Assembly: GCF_030397575.1 (NCBI RefSeq)
Contig: NZ_JAPNXS010000002.1
Coordinates: 310,001 to 374,000 of the forward strand
Source: Psychromonas sp. 14N.309.X.WAT.B.A12
Lineage (GTDB): Bacteria > Pseudomonadota > Gammaproteobacteria > Enterobacterales > Psychromonadaceae
Length of the DNA: 64,000 nt
Reading direction: 5' to 3'
Each line of letters opens with the position of its first letter. Within the stretch, counting starts at the first letter, position 1. A model generated the notes under the pieces. That model did not search any database and was not told the DNA's origin. It saw only the letters and a program-made list of their open reading frames with translations. The position numbers and the translations under genes are program-made. Below are positions 1 to 7,461 of this stretch, one piece after another.

Positions 1-1
1 T

Positions 2-295
2 GTTGGTGTTACCCCAAAACAGCATAGTTCAGGAGGTAAAACCAATATGACAGGGATTATTAAAAATGGGGGTGTTAAAGAATTGAGATGTGCTCTATAC
101 CAAGGAGCGCTTTCATACATATCCAGACTGCCTGAAGAGCCCACAACATTAAAACAAGCGTGGTTAATACAATTGAGAGAACGCTTAGGCATTAAGAGGA
201 CCTGTATTGCACTAGCAAATAAAATGGTCAGAACAGCCTGGGCTATCTTAAGATATGAAACTAAATACCAACAACAGTTATTAGTGACAGAATAA
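2..295 (+). CDS. IS110/IS1111-family transposase, C-terminal fragment (partial at window edge)
   Basis: The frame is open from the first bases. It reads VGVTPKQHSSGGKTNM, then a short Lys/Arg-rich C-terminus ending at 295. The PKQHSSGGK-like stretch followed by GI.K.G is the hallmark of the Transposase_20 domain of IS110-family enzymes, which use a RuvC-like DEDD domain plus this serine-containing domain to cut and join DNA under RNA guidance. The catalytic Ser is expected in the HSSGG motif. The N-terminal DEDD domain lies off the window. An ATG at 47 is internal and not the real start. The visible 3' part has no stops, so this copy may be functional. Confidence 0.85.
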   Translation, partial: VGVTPKQHSSGGKTNMTGIIKNGGVKELRCALYQGALSYISRLPEEPTTLKQAWLIQLRERLGIKRTCIALANKMVRTAWAILRYETKYQQQLLVTE

Positions 296-364
296 AAAAA
301 TACGTTAACTCAATAAAATAGCTTTACCCAATTTTACAACAATGATGAAGCATAAACGGTAAGA

Positions 365-530
365 CCAACCTATTAAAACCTGTCTATCTCGGAAGTCATA
401 AAAGACTGTCAAAGCGATGAGGATAATAGGTGCGCAAACATCTTAGGCTAGAGGGTAGCTCTCTCAATAAAAAGCCGTATATACGAATGCATCTTAAATG
501 TTTATGTAAATTAATCGTTGTAAAACAGGT
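365..530 (+). ncRNA. Candidate IS1111 seekRNA / bridge RNA
   Basis: IS1111-type elements encode their guide RNA in the noncoding right end, downstream of the transposase (established for seekRNA/bridge RNA). Here 384-391 (CTATCTCG) is the reverse complement of the right target flank CGAGATAG (543-550), and 410-417 (CAAAGCGA) equals the left target flank seen at 8302-8309. Further 3', 435-442 (CAAACATC) is the reverse complement, with one mismatch, of core plus left IS end (CGATGTGTG at the 8310 copy), and 479-486 (ATATACGA) equals right IS end plus core (538-545). The order of target guides then donor guides, one sense and one antisense each, fits the family. RNA boundaries are estimated, and no folding was computed. 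Confidence 0.6.
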
Positions 531-542
531 GGAGTCCATATA

Positions 543-583
543 CGAGATAGAAAACTGACCTGACGCTTAAACTCTTGTTAGCC
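543..583 (-). other. attC half-site carrying the IS1111 insertion
   Basis: The segment from CGAGATAG to CTTGTTAGCC is nearly identical to 30896-30934 in the second array and ends in the GTTAG recombination core. The other half of this attC lies beyond the IS, off the window. It closes the RhtB/LysE cassette. Confidence 0.65.
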
Positions 584-584
584 A

Positions 585-1214
585 TTAATTTGTGCGAGTA
601 GCAATGACTTTTATACCCAATGCCACCATTGCTCCACCTAAAACACGATCAATCCAATGACCATACTTTTTAAAGCGAAGGTTAATTGCAGGTCTTGATA
701 ATATTCCGACTAATAAGGAAAACCAAGCAAATTGAATTACCATAATCCATGCACCGTAGATAGCTATTTGGTAAACGGGCATGTCTGGAGATAAAACAAC
801 TGTAAATAATGAAACAAAGTATATTGGAGCTTTAGGATTTAAAGCATTACACAGAAAACCGACACCGATACTTTTCTTCGCCGAATATTTTGTAGGAGCG
901 CTTATAGTCGATTCAGTTATATTCGCTGGTTTCGCTTTAAGACCTTTAATGCCAAGGTAAATAAGATAACCGCCACCCAAAATCTTAATTGCCCAAAGCG
1001 CACTTGATGAATTAGCAATTACAGTTGCCAAACCAAATGCAGAATATGTTATATGGATAGAAAGCCCTAATGCGATTCCAATACTACACATTAAACCAGC
1101 TTTTTTTCCATTAGATAATGTTTGCTGTGAAACTAGGACAAAATCAGGTCCAGGAGAGGCAGCAGCAAGCAAATGAATTGATGAGATTAATATTAAGCCT
1201 TGTATAAGTTCCAT
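585..1214 (-). CDS. LysE/RhtB family amino-acid exporter (integron cassette)
   Basis: This 209-residue inner-membrane protein has about six hydrophobic segments and the N-terminal signature AAASPGPDFVLVSQQTL (residues 17-33), diagnostic of the LysE/RhtB family. Members export amino acids or their derivatives (homoserine, threonine, lysine, leucine) by proton antiport; the substrate cannot be read from sequence. The length is normal and the gene is intact. It starts at an ATG 32 bp inside the attC at 1245-1346 and ends just before the IS-disrupted attC, so it is a complete single-gene cassette in array orientation. Transcription would come from the integron promoter to the right or from a cassette promoter. 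Confidence 0.9.
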   Translation of the reverse strand: MELIQGLILISSIHLLAAASPGPDFVLVSQQTLSNGKKAGLMCSIGIALGLSIHITYSAFGLATVIANSSSALWAIKILGGGYLIYLGIKGLKAKPANITESTISAPTKYSAKKSIGVGFLCNALNPKAPIYFVSLFTVVLSPDMPVYQIAIYGAWIMVIQFAWFSLLVGILSRPAINLRFKKYGHWIDRVLGGAMVALGIKVIATRTN

Positions 1215-1244
1215 TTAAATACCTCAATTAAAATTATAATAATG

Positions 1245-1346
1245 GCTAACGCCCCAATAAGGGGCTAAAAATTGTTTGCTAAAATGTGTAGCGAAGCGAA
1301 ACCGAGCAAACTGTTTTTAGTCCCGCTTAATTGGCTTGTTATAAGC
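1245..1346 (-). other. attC recombination site
   Basis: The site runs from GCTAACGCCCC to GGCTTGTTATAAGC. The outer arms CTAACGCC and GGCTTGTTA carry the AAC/GTT cores. The inner arms (GTTTGCTAAAA... and ...GAGCAAACTG) pair, giving the imperfect palindrome of a roughly 100 bp attC. It lies between two minus-strand cassettes and overlaps the 3' end of the next gene. Confidence 0.85.
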
Positions 1347-2228
1347 ACTACTGCTTACATAACTTTGACCAAGGCTGTGTAATACTTTATTTTTATTTAC
1401 TAAATGCAACCTCACATCATCCCAATCAAGTATAAGATTCACTCTTTCTGTGACTTCACCATCTTGATTTATTTTTAGTGCTGCAAGAGCGATTGAGTTA
1501 CCGTCACTTTGTTTTTTAAAATATTCTATTTTTTCTAAAATGGTATTTCGAGATGTCGCAACATTGTCCAAGATTAGTTGTCGAAGCTCTCCGTGGGCTT
1601 TACTAATGGAACTAATATACTTACGTGAAGCTAATAATATATTTACTTTTTCTGGCATTTCATTTGCTACAGCTCTTTTAAACGACTTATCTGAAGAAAC
1701 TTCATCTTTATGAGTAAACATGCATGTTTTGTACTCTAACTCGCCATTCTTTTTATCCATTGATGTCCAAGAGCCACCTAATGAACTTGAATGAACTGCC
1801 AAGCCTCTGTGCTGCACATAATTTCGCAATGCTTCCATAAATCGGTATTCAAAACAGCCATCATATTGCAAAGAGAAGAAGTTTTTTACATCTTTACATC
1901 TATCATTTGTTAACAAACAAGCTTTTACATGTTGTCCTAAATGATCCATATATAATCTTGAAGCGGTCAAAAGGTTTACGACCCTGCGGTTGAGTCTAGC
2001 TCTAATGTCAAAGAAATCTGAATAGCCATCATTGTTTTTAAGCATGTTTTCGCATGTAATATCCATGCATTCTTTTTCTAACTCGAGGAAGTTAGAAATA
2101 AGAAGGTCGTATTTTTCTTCAATTGCAAAAGCACCTGACAAGCAATCTCTCGATGACTTTAATTTTAAATATTCAGACTCATTAATTTCTAATTCAAAAT
2201 TAGATGCCAGAACCATTTTTCGTAACAT
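1317..2228 (-). CDS. Cassette protein of unknown function with a HEPN-like RNxxxH motif
   Basis: I do not recognise a named family. The product is about 303 residues, soluble and largely helical, with no membrane segment. Near residue 140 of the long frame it has RNYVQH followed by RGLAVH; R-X4-H is the catalytic signature of HEPN ribonucleases, which are common in toxins and phage defence. The motif alone is weak evidence. A longer frame begins at a TTG at 2249 but its spacing to GAGG is too short; ATGs at 2228 or 2216 are more likely. The 3' end runs into the neighbouring attC, as is usual for cassettes. Confidence 0.6.
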   Translation of the reverse strand: MLRKMVLASNFELEINESEYLKLKSSRDCLSGAFAIEEKYDLLISNFLELEKECMDITCENMLKNNDGYSDFFDIRARLNRRVVNLLTASRLYMDHLGQHVKACLLTNDRCKDVKNFFSLQYDGCFEYRFMEALRNYVQHRGLAVHSSSLGGSWTSMDKKNGELEYKTCMFTHKDEVSSDKSFKRAVANEMPEKVNILLASRKYISSISKAHGELRQLILDNVATSRNTILEKIEYFKKQSDGNSIALAALKINQDGEVTERVNLILDWDDVRLHLVNKNKVLHSLGQSYVSSSAYNKPIKRD

Positions 2229-2261
2229 GTATTGATTCAAGTGTGGCAAACCTCAATGTGC

Positions 2262-2312
2262 TTATAACGCCGCAATCACTTGCCGGAGGTCATGTGCATT
2301 GCCTTGTTAAGC
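2262..2312 (-). other. attC recombination site (short form)
   Basis: The site spans about 51 bp from TTATAACGCCGCAAT to ATTGCCTTGTTAAGC. TATAACGCcGCAAT and ATTGCCTTGTTA form the paired outer arms, and CACTTGCC/GGAGGTCATGTG the inner part. It is at the short end of the known attC range. Confidence 0.75.
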
Positions 2313-3029
2313 ATTTATATATCTGCTCAAACTGCGACCGGCTATATATTGATTTGATTTAGCTACAGATCTTAAATTTGCTTGCTCAGACTGTTCAACA
2401 GTTAACGATTTGACCGGGTTTCCTGCCAATAAACACCAATGCGGTGTAACTGGGATATACATATCGTTTCCAGGATTATCTGGGATAATAAGCTCGCAAT
2501 CAGGACTTTCTACCAATATCCATGGTGTGTTTCGGTGTATATCTAAAAAATGAATTATACCGCCATGCATAATTGCACCTTTAATATTTCTATTAGGAAA
2601 ACTTCCTGCTTCGTCCACATAGCTAATATGAGAAAGATCAAGATCTATCTTCTCTTCTGAGGTTAAAGCTGTAGGAGTTAAATTGAAACTACCAATTTGA
2701 TCCTCAAATTCATCTATACACGTTCTATATTTCCACAGTGCATAGAATTGATTCACAATCTCCGACTCGGCTGGAAGTAACTCAGTCCTCTTATTTGCAA
2801 GCAACTCTTCAATCACACCCTGATATTTATCTTCAATTCCCTTGCCTAGCCCTTGCTCAGATGATTGGCACCACTTTCGGGTAACACAAAAAATCTGATT
2901 ACCAGGCCTAACAAGAAAAGGGCCATTTCCAGATAGTCTACGGACGTATATACAATTCTCATCATTAAGAAATCTCTCCAAAGATCTTTTTGGAAAAGTA
3001 TGCTGGTTTTTAACAATTATTCGATTCAT
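2307..3029 (-). CDS. Cassette protein resembling DUF4238
   Basis: This 240-residue soluble protein starts MNRIIVKNQHTFPKRSLERF. That opening, the later charged segment with VTRKWCQ, and a C-terminal motif with a ...PDNP... turn followed by YIPVTPHW resemble DUF4238 proteins (QH-x-P-x-x-x-L-x-x-F start, later xDNP). The biochemical role of DUF4238 is unknown. The frame extends to 3059, but those ten residues would be encoded inside attC, so the ATG at 3029 is preferred. It fills one cassette. Confidence 0.6.
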   Translation of the reverse strand: MNRIIVKNQHTFPKRSLERFLNDENCIYVRRLSGNGPFLVRPGNQIFCVTRKWCQSSEQGLGKGIEDKYQGVIEELLANKRTELLPAESEIVNQFYALWKYRTCIDEFEDQIGSFNLTPTALTSEEKIDLDLSHISYVDEAGSFPNRNIKGAIMHGGIIHFLDIHRNTPWILVESPDCELIIPDNPGNDMYIPVTPHWCLLAGNPVKSLTVEQSEQANLRSVAKSNQYIAGRSLSRYINA

Positions 3030-3036
3030 AAGTATG

Positions 3037-3135
3037 CTTAACGCCTCAATCAGAGGCAAAAAATAGTTGGTTAAAATTAGCGACGCAGGAGCAAAACCAA
3101 CTGTTTTTTGTCCTGCTGAATTGACTTGTTAGCTC
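3037..3135 (-). other. attC recombination site
   Basis: A site of about 99 bp runs from CTTAACGCCTCAATCAGAGGC to GAATTGACTTGTTAGC. The inner arms TAGTTGGTTAAAA and AAAACCAACTG are complementary. The layout matches the site at 34317-34410 closely, so the two arrays share an attC family. Confidence 0.85.
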
Positions 3136-4886
3136 ACGCACCACTGGACAAATTCGTTTATATGACAATTATCTTCAACCACATCTTCTAGTGGGTTATC
3201 CAATAGTTTTTGCTTAAATTTATACCATTCACCAGTTTCTTTCGCCTCAAGACAGAGGTGTGGCTCAATTGCACCGAGCGACCAGACCCAAATCGAGTTA
3301 TCTTTGAAGTACTGCCTAATGTTTTTAATATGCTCACTAGCTTTGTCTTCTTTCGCTAGTAGCTCGAAAATATCCGAAGCTTTAAAGTTATTTCCTTTCG
3401 TTGGATTCCTACCATTTAGCAGAAAACCATGTGTAGGCTGTATCTCTTTAATAATATCTAAGCAAGACTCTAAATCTGGGTGCTGTTTGTCAATTAAGTT
3501 TTTTGATTTTGCCACGGTAAAAGCAAAGTCTAAATCTGCTAGAGCTTTCGCAGGTATATTCATCTCTTTTAAGATCGAAAGCATACCGGGAATGTTTGGT
3601 GATCCTGTAGCAATTACTAGTGCCAATTTTGACTCACCTAAAGTTTTACCGGTAACAGACTGAAATAAAGTAGGCAGTACGTGTTTTTCTGTATCTCCCT
3701 CAGCAATCAAGACCATATCTGAAAATAAGATTTGTCCTAGGTTATATGTATCGAAAAGAAGCCTAGCTTGTGATTCATTATCATCTAGAACTTTCTCAAT
3801 CGCCTCTTTTAATCGACTTTCTACAACTGAACCCTCGTCATTTTTACGAACAATATTTGTAATAGGGATATCCACCTGATCAATCATAAATGGTGAGTGC
3901 GTTGAGAATACGACTTGATACCCTTTGCTCGCTAAAACCTTTAATGAGCCACGTATTTGTTCAATTGCTTGAGGGTGGAGGAATAATTCAGGTTCATCAA
4001 TCAGCAATAAATTAGTTTTTCCTTCTTTAGTTGCGTCCTTAGTTATCTCAGCAAGGTGTCTAATCAAAGTCATCTGTATAGCTCTTTGAGCACCATGCCC
4101 CATATTACTAAAATCAGTAACTTGCTGATTTCCAGATTCTTTAACTTTGATGCTACCTTGTTTAAATAAATCGCTAATATCAGGGGTTGGGATATCTAAG
4201 TTAAGGGTTAACCCTGGGAAAAAATCTCCAATTTTGCCATTTATTGAAGCGTCAAAATCAGAGAACTCTTTCAATCTTTCTTCACCACCAAGGTTAAGTT
4301 TTTTACCTATAGCTGATAAGGCAGTATTTATTTCTTCACCTTTAGTTTTAACGATTTCTTTTTGTAAGTTTGAAATCAATTTCCCAATTGTGTTTCCTGC
4401 TTTAAATTTAGAAACATCCTCCGCAGAGTCTTCCATTGAGTTTATGAATGTTGGTTCAGGAAATAATGTTGTAATAGCCTGAGGCAATCCATTTGGATTG
4501 CCCCATTCATCTTGTGGTTTGCTTGGAGATCTTATTCCAAGTACCACTGCATTTTTAGCAGTACCGGGTTTTTCTTGAAAGAAACGAATATCTAAAGAAC
4601 CATTTTCAATATAAGGTTCGAGGCTAGATTTTTGGTTTGCTGAAAGGTGGTTAAGAGCTTCTTCACCCAACCCAGCTAAGCGAGCAATTATCTCTATTGG
4701 TTTTTCAGGGTCAAAAAAGTTTGTAATTGCTTGCCCTTTTCCTCGCACCAATGCATCCAAACACTTTAATATGTTTGACTTACCTGCATTGTTGTAACCT
4801 ACTAGGGGAGTAAAAGGTTCCAGCTTAATTTGTGTTTTTTGGCATGAACGATAATTGTGAATTTCCATTTCAGCTATGCGATGCAT
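3129..4886 (-). CDS. OLD-family ATP-dependent nuclease (AAA ATPase plus TOPRIM)
   Basis: The 585-residue protein has an ABC/RecF-type ATPase domain followed by a TOPRIM nuclease domain. The Walker A motif is GYNNAGKSN (residues 30-38). LLLIDEPELFLHP (about 292-304) is Walker B plus D-loop, and STHSPFMID contains the switch His. The TOPRIM domain starts at VLIAEGDTEKHV (about 392) with the later acidic pair ADLDFAF. This is the OLD nuclease family (P2 Old, GajA); members defend against phages by cutting DNA. No UvrD-like partner (GajB) follows, so it looks like a stand-alone class 1 OLD. The ATG at 4886 has an AGGAG 7 nt upstream. It is a complete integron cassette. Confidence 0.9.
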   Translation of the reverse strand: MHRIAEMEIHNYRSCQKTQIKLEPFTPLVGYNNAGKSNILKCLDALVRGKGQAITNFFDPEKPIEIIARLAGLGEEALNHLSANQKSSLEPYIENGSLDIRFFQEKPGTAKNAVVLGIRSPSKPQDEWGNPNGLPQAITTLFPEPTFINSMEDSAEDVSKFKAGNTIGKLISNLQKEIVKTKGEEINTALSAIGKKLNLGGEERLKEFSDFDASINGKIGDFFPGLTLNLDIPTPDISDLFKQGSIKVKESGNQQVTDFSNMGHGAQRAIQMTLIRHLAEITKDATKEGKTNLLLIDEPELFLHPQAIEQIRGSLKVLASKGYQVVFSTHSPFMIDQVDIPITNIVRKNDEGSVVESRLKEAIEKVLDDNESQARLLFDTYNLGQILFSDMVLIAEGDTEKHVLPTLFQSVTGKTLGESKLALVIATGSPNIPGMLSILKEMNIPAKALADLDFAFTVAKSKNLIDKQHPDLESCLDIIKEIQPTHGFLLNGRNPTKGNNFKASDIFELLAKEDKASEHIKNIRQYFKDNSIWVWSLGAIEPHLCLEAKETGEWYKFKQKLLDNPLEDVVEDNCHINEFVQWCVS

Positions 4887-4903
4887 AGTTCTTCTCCTAG
4901 TGA

Positions 4904-4960
4904 GCTAACGCCTCAAACACCGGCGCAGTTTTCTGCGTCCGTGTGCTTTGATTTGTTAGA
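4904..4960 (-). other. attC recombination site (57 bp)
   Basis: GCTAACGCCTCAAACACCGG and the matching ...GTGTGCTTTGATTTGTTAG form the outer arms, and GCGCAG/CTGCGTCC the inner hairpin. Length and arms are typical of a compact attC. Confidence 0.85.
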
Positions 4961-6133
4961 TTTTTCCAGTTTAGTAAGATTGTCAAAGAATATTTTTGGT
5001 GTCCATCCTTTCGTCAACCCAGACAATACAAATTCATCCAGCATATCAAGCCCAAAATCAGCCACTGGTTCTAATAGTTTCGCAGCTCCTGCACCTCCGG
5101 CTGCTCCTGCGGGTCCCGCTACTAGTAAGCCAACACCAGCCCCAATAGCAGACATGGCTACATTCTTTGTGAACCTTCCTGTTTTCGTTTGAAAAAAGCC
5201 TTTTGAGTTAGCAATTGCATCAACATACTCCTTAGTAATTTCAAGGCTATCTTCATTATTGCTACATTCTGCAAGCCATGACCGGAATTTCTTTGATGAA
5301 TTTTTATTTCTGAGCTTCAATATCTTATCAAATGGTTTAGAATCGCCTGGAAACATTTGCTTAAGATCAGGTATGTTCTCCAGTTCTGAAAGTTCATTGA
5401 AGTTGTCCTGAAGGTTAACGGCTTGGTGTATCTTTTTGTTTGAGTCATTAAATATTTGGTAAAACTCAAAATTTGAGTATGAGGACATATTGCTACCAAT
5501 CAGGTGGCTATATTGCAGTATTTCTTCTGCACACTCACATAGTCTTTTTCTTCCCTCCAAATCTAGCTCTCTATATGTAGATTTTTCAGGGGAAAGGCCA
5601 TAAACCTCGAGTTTTCCACTATCATAAGCAGACTTTGATATAGCTACAGCCTTGCTAGAAAGGCTCTTCTCTGGCATTGAATAGACATCTCGAATCTTTC
5701 TAATCAAATTCTTTTTGTCAGAAGTTCTAGGCTGTTTACTCATCCAATTGAGCCCAAGCCTAATAGACTCTTCCGGATCTGAATGTGCAGGACTGTTGTA
5801 TTGGCCATGAGTTAAAGGATCTATTCCATCAATATCATCTACCATATGTCCAAGCATCTGATCCCATAGAATAAATTTAAGTGCATTTTGATCTAGAAGA
5901 GCCTCAACACCTTTCACACCAAAATGATTTAGCAAAATAACTAGTGGGATATTTTCCCCATGAACCTTGAAAGACAAAGTATCAAAGAGCAGGAAGTTCT
6001 CAAATAGGGACGCATCTATAACTCGTCTTTGAGCAATAAATTCATATGGGGATGGGTCTGGAATCCCAGGGGTCTTAACTAAGTATTTTCTTGAAAAATC
6101 GTTAAGCTCAGAATTGTATATCGTCGAATTCAT
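4913..6133 (-). CDS. First-position cassette protein of unknown function with Gly/Ala-rich hydrophobic C-terminal segment
   Basis: The 406-residue protein is not recognised. Residues 1-320 are soluble, acidic and mostly helical. Around residues 335-362 lies a Gly/Ala-rich hydrophobic stretch (AIGAGVGLLVAGPAGAAGG) of the kind seen in membrane-inserting or pore-forming segments, then an amphipathic tail ending near an attC. The ATG is 14 bp from the attI crossover with GAGAG upstream, making it the first and normally best-expressed cassette, beside the OLD nuclease cassette. Defence or toxin function is only a guess from position and the hydrophobic segment. Confidence 0.6.
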   Translation of the reverse strand: MNSTIYNSELNDFSRKYLVKTPGIPDPSPYEFIAQRRVIDASLFENFLLFDTLSFKVHGENIPLVILLNHFGVKGVEALLDQNALKFILWDQMLGHMVDDIDGIDPLTHGQYNSPAHSDPEESIRLGLNWMSKQPRTSDKKNLIRKIRDVYSMPEKSLSSKAVAISKSAYDSGKLEVYGLSPEKSTYRELDLEGRKRLCECAEEILQYSHLIGSNMSSYSNFEFYQIFNDSNKKIHQAVNLQDNFNELSELENIPDLKQMFPGDSKPFDKILKLRNKNSSKKFRSWLAECSNNEDSLEITKEYVDAIANSKGFFQTKTGRFTKNVAMSAIGAGVGLLVAGPAGAAGGAGAAKLLEPVADFGLDMLDEFVLSGLTKGWTPKIFFDNLTKLEKSNKSKHTDAENCAGV

Positions 6134-6146
6134 ATTCTCTCGAAAT

Positions 6147-6215
6147 CTAACAGTATATTATCCATAATTCACGATAGTAACGGATTATGAAATAAAAAAT
6201 GATAAAATAATAATA
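6147..6215 (-). other. attI site, integron platform A
   Basis: Homology with the second platform begins exactly at CTAACAGTATATTATCC (6147) and 36036, directly beside the first cassette in each array. The CTAAC (GTTAG on the minus strand) is the crossover. Cassettes lie to the left on the minus strand and intI to the right on the plus strand, the standard divergent layout. The inward boundary of attI is not defined by sequence alone. Confidence 0.8.
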
Positions 6216-6287
6216 ATTAAATCATTGCCAGTCAAAGCTTTATAATAAAATATGTGGTTTTATTTTAAACATTAAATTTGTAGAAAC

Positions 6288-6339
6288 TAAGCATTGCGTC
6301 ACACTCAGCTCTCTTGCGCTGAGTATGACGCAATGCTTA
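6288..6339. repeat. 21-bp inverted repeat between attI and intI
   Basis: TAAGCATTGCGTCACACTCAG (6288-6308) pairs with 6319-6339 around a 10-nt loop, with one mismatch. In the second platform (36188-36239 region) the same hairpin is kept with changed bases. It could be a bidirectional terminator insulating intI from cassettes, or a protein-binding site. Confidence 0.75.
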
Positions 6340-6380
6340 AAACATTAAAGTTTATAAATCAATAAACTATAAAAAAATCC

Positions 6381-6418
6381 GTGTAGAAAGCGAGCAATTA
6401 AATGCTCACTTTCTACAC
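6381..6418. repeat. 16-bp inverted repeat between attI and intI
   Basis: GTGTAGAAAGCGAGCA (6381-6396) and TGCTCACTTTCTACAC (6403-6418) pair with one mismatch around a 6-nt loop. The feature is conserved but diverged near 36281-36317. Function unknown. Confidence 0.75.
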
Positions 6419-6452
6419 AAAAAATTGCATTTTTATATAAACCCCACTATAA

Positions 6453-6468
6453 CTGTATAAATAAACAG
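6453..6468 (+). promoter_or_regulatory. LexA (SOS) box of intI
   Basis: CTGTATAAATAAACAG is a CTGT-N8-ACAG LexA operator 18 bp before the intI ATG. SOS control of integron integrases is established in Vibrio. The second copy (36346-36361) reads CTGC instead of CTGT. Confidence 0.85.
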
Positions 6469-6486
6469 TTGTGATGAGGTGTTTTT

Positions 6487-7461
6487 ATGATTATCAAATC
6501 TCCTTTTTTACAATCTCTTCGAGATGTAATTCGAACAAAACGATATAGCCTACAAACAGAAAAAAGTTATTTATATTGAGTAAAATTTTTTATTATTTTT
6601 AATGATAAAAGGCATCCTAAAGAAATGGGCGCAGCGGAAATAAATCATTTTTTGACTCATTTAGCAGTAAATAGAGGCGTTAGCGCTGCAACACAAAATC
6701 AAGCGTTATGCGCTTTAGTGTTCATGTACAAACACATTTTCGAACAACAATTTGATGGCTTAATTTTTTCTTACGCTAAACGCCCTAAAAATATTCCAAC
6801 TGTTCTTTCTCCAAATGAAGTAACAGCTATTATTAGTCACTTAAAAATGCCTTATAGGCTAATTGTTTCTATCCTTTATGGCTCAGGTTTACGTTTAAAT
6901 GAAGTATTAAGGTTACGCGTAAAAGATATCGATTTTTCAAATCAAACTATATTTATTTTTAGAGGAAAGGGACAAAAAGATAGATTAACAATATTACCTA
7001 AAGAGCTTAATGAAATTATCACTAACCAAATAAGCCATGTTGAAGCTATACATAAACAAGATTTACTTGATGGATTTGGTTTAACTTCAGTACCAGCGTG
7101 ATCACATAGAAAATATAAAGCAGCAATGAAAGATTTTGCATGGCAATATTTATTCCCTTCTTCTACTCGTTGTGAACACCCTATCGATGGATATATTTGT
7201 CGCCATCATCTTCATCCGTCAACGTTAACTCGCCATTTACGGCAAGCAGTCATAAAAGCAAAGATCAATAAAAAAGTATCAGCACATACATTTCGCCATA
7301 GTTTTGCAACGGCCTTATTACTTAATGGAACTGATATAAGAACAGTTCAAACGTTACTTGGGCATTCAGATTTAAGAACAACCGAGATATACACACACGT
7401 GATTGGAGAAAGACACGCAGGAACGGTCAGTCCATTTGATAATATTTTTCATAAATTATAA
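6487..7461 (+). pseudogene. intI: Integron integrase IntI, interrupted by two in-frame TGA codons
   Basis: From the ATG at 6487 (GAGGT upstream) a 324-codon frame encodes an IntI tyrosine recombinase, the enzyme that moves cassettes between attC and attI. It has TGA at 6577-6579 (codon 31, where the second copy has TGG Trp) and at 7099-7101 (codon 205). The rest is intact: GSGLRLNEVLRLRV with the catalytic Arg, the IntI-specific extra domain ([20 protein letters not shown]), [15 protein letters not shown] and the Tyr in TEIYTH. There are no frameshifts, so decay is recent or the stops are occasionally read through. It is divergent from the cassettes and under a LexA box. Confidence 0.9.

Larger units (their letters stand above)
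1..542 (+). mobile_element. IS1111-type (IS110 family) insertion sequence, right part; 5' part off the window
   Basis: The window opens inside an IS. Its transposase C-terminus is followed by about 245 bp of noncoding DNA and ends at a subterminal repeat (GGTGGAGTCCA, 528-538), which is the reverse complement of the subterminal repeat of the second copy (TGGACTCCACC near 8314). Subterminal inverted repeats and a long noncoding right end are typical of the IS1111 group. The element abuts CGAGATAG (543-550), half of an attC-like sequence present uninterrupted at 30891-30935, so this is an attC-targeting IS (the IS1111-attC group in the literature). Confidence 0.8.

Noticed and set aside
4857-5192. 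Plus-strand ORFs inside the cassette region
   Set aside because: They are antisense shadows of the OLD and first-cassette genes and run across an attC.
3129-6133. Gabija (GajA-GajB) system
   Set aside because: The OLD-type nuclease matches GajA in kind, but no UvrD-like GajB is adjacent; the neighbouring cassette is unrelated and separated by an attC. The helicase at 24451 is too distant and of HelD type.
6577-6579. Alternative genetic code (TGA as Trp)
   Set aside because: Core genes such as ftsY, serA and pepP use TGG for Trp and end normally; TGA acts as a stop in several genes, e.g. tnsC. The intI TGAs are mutations.
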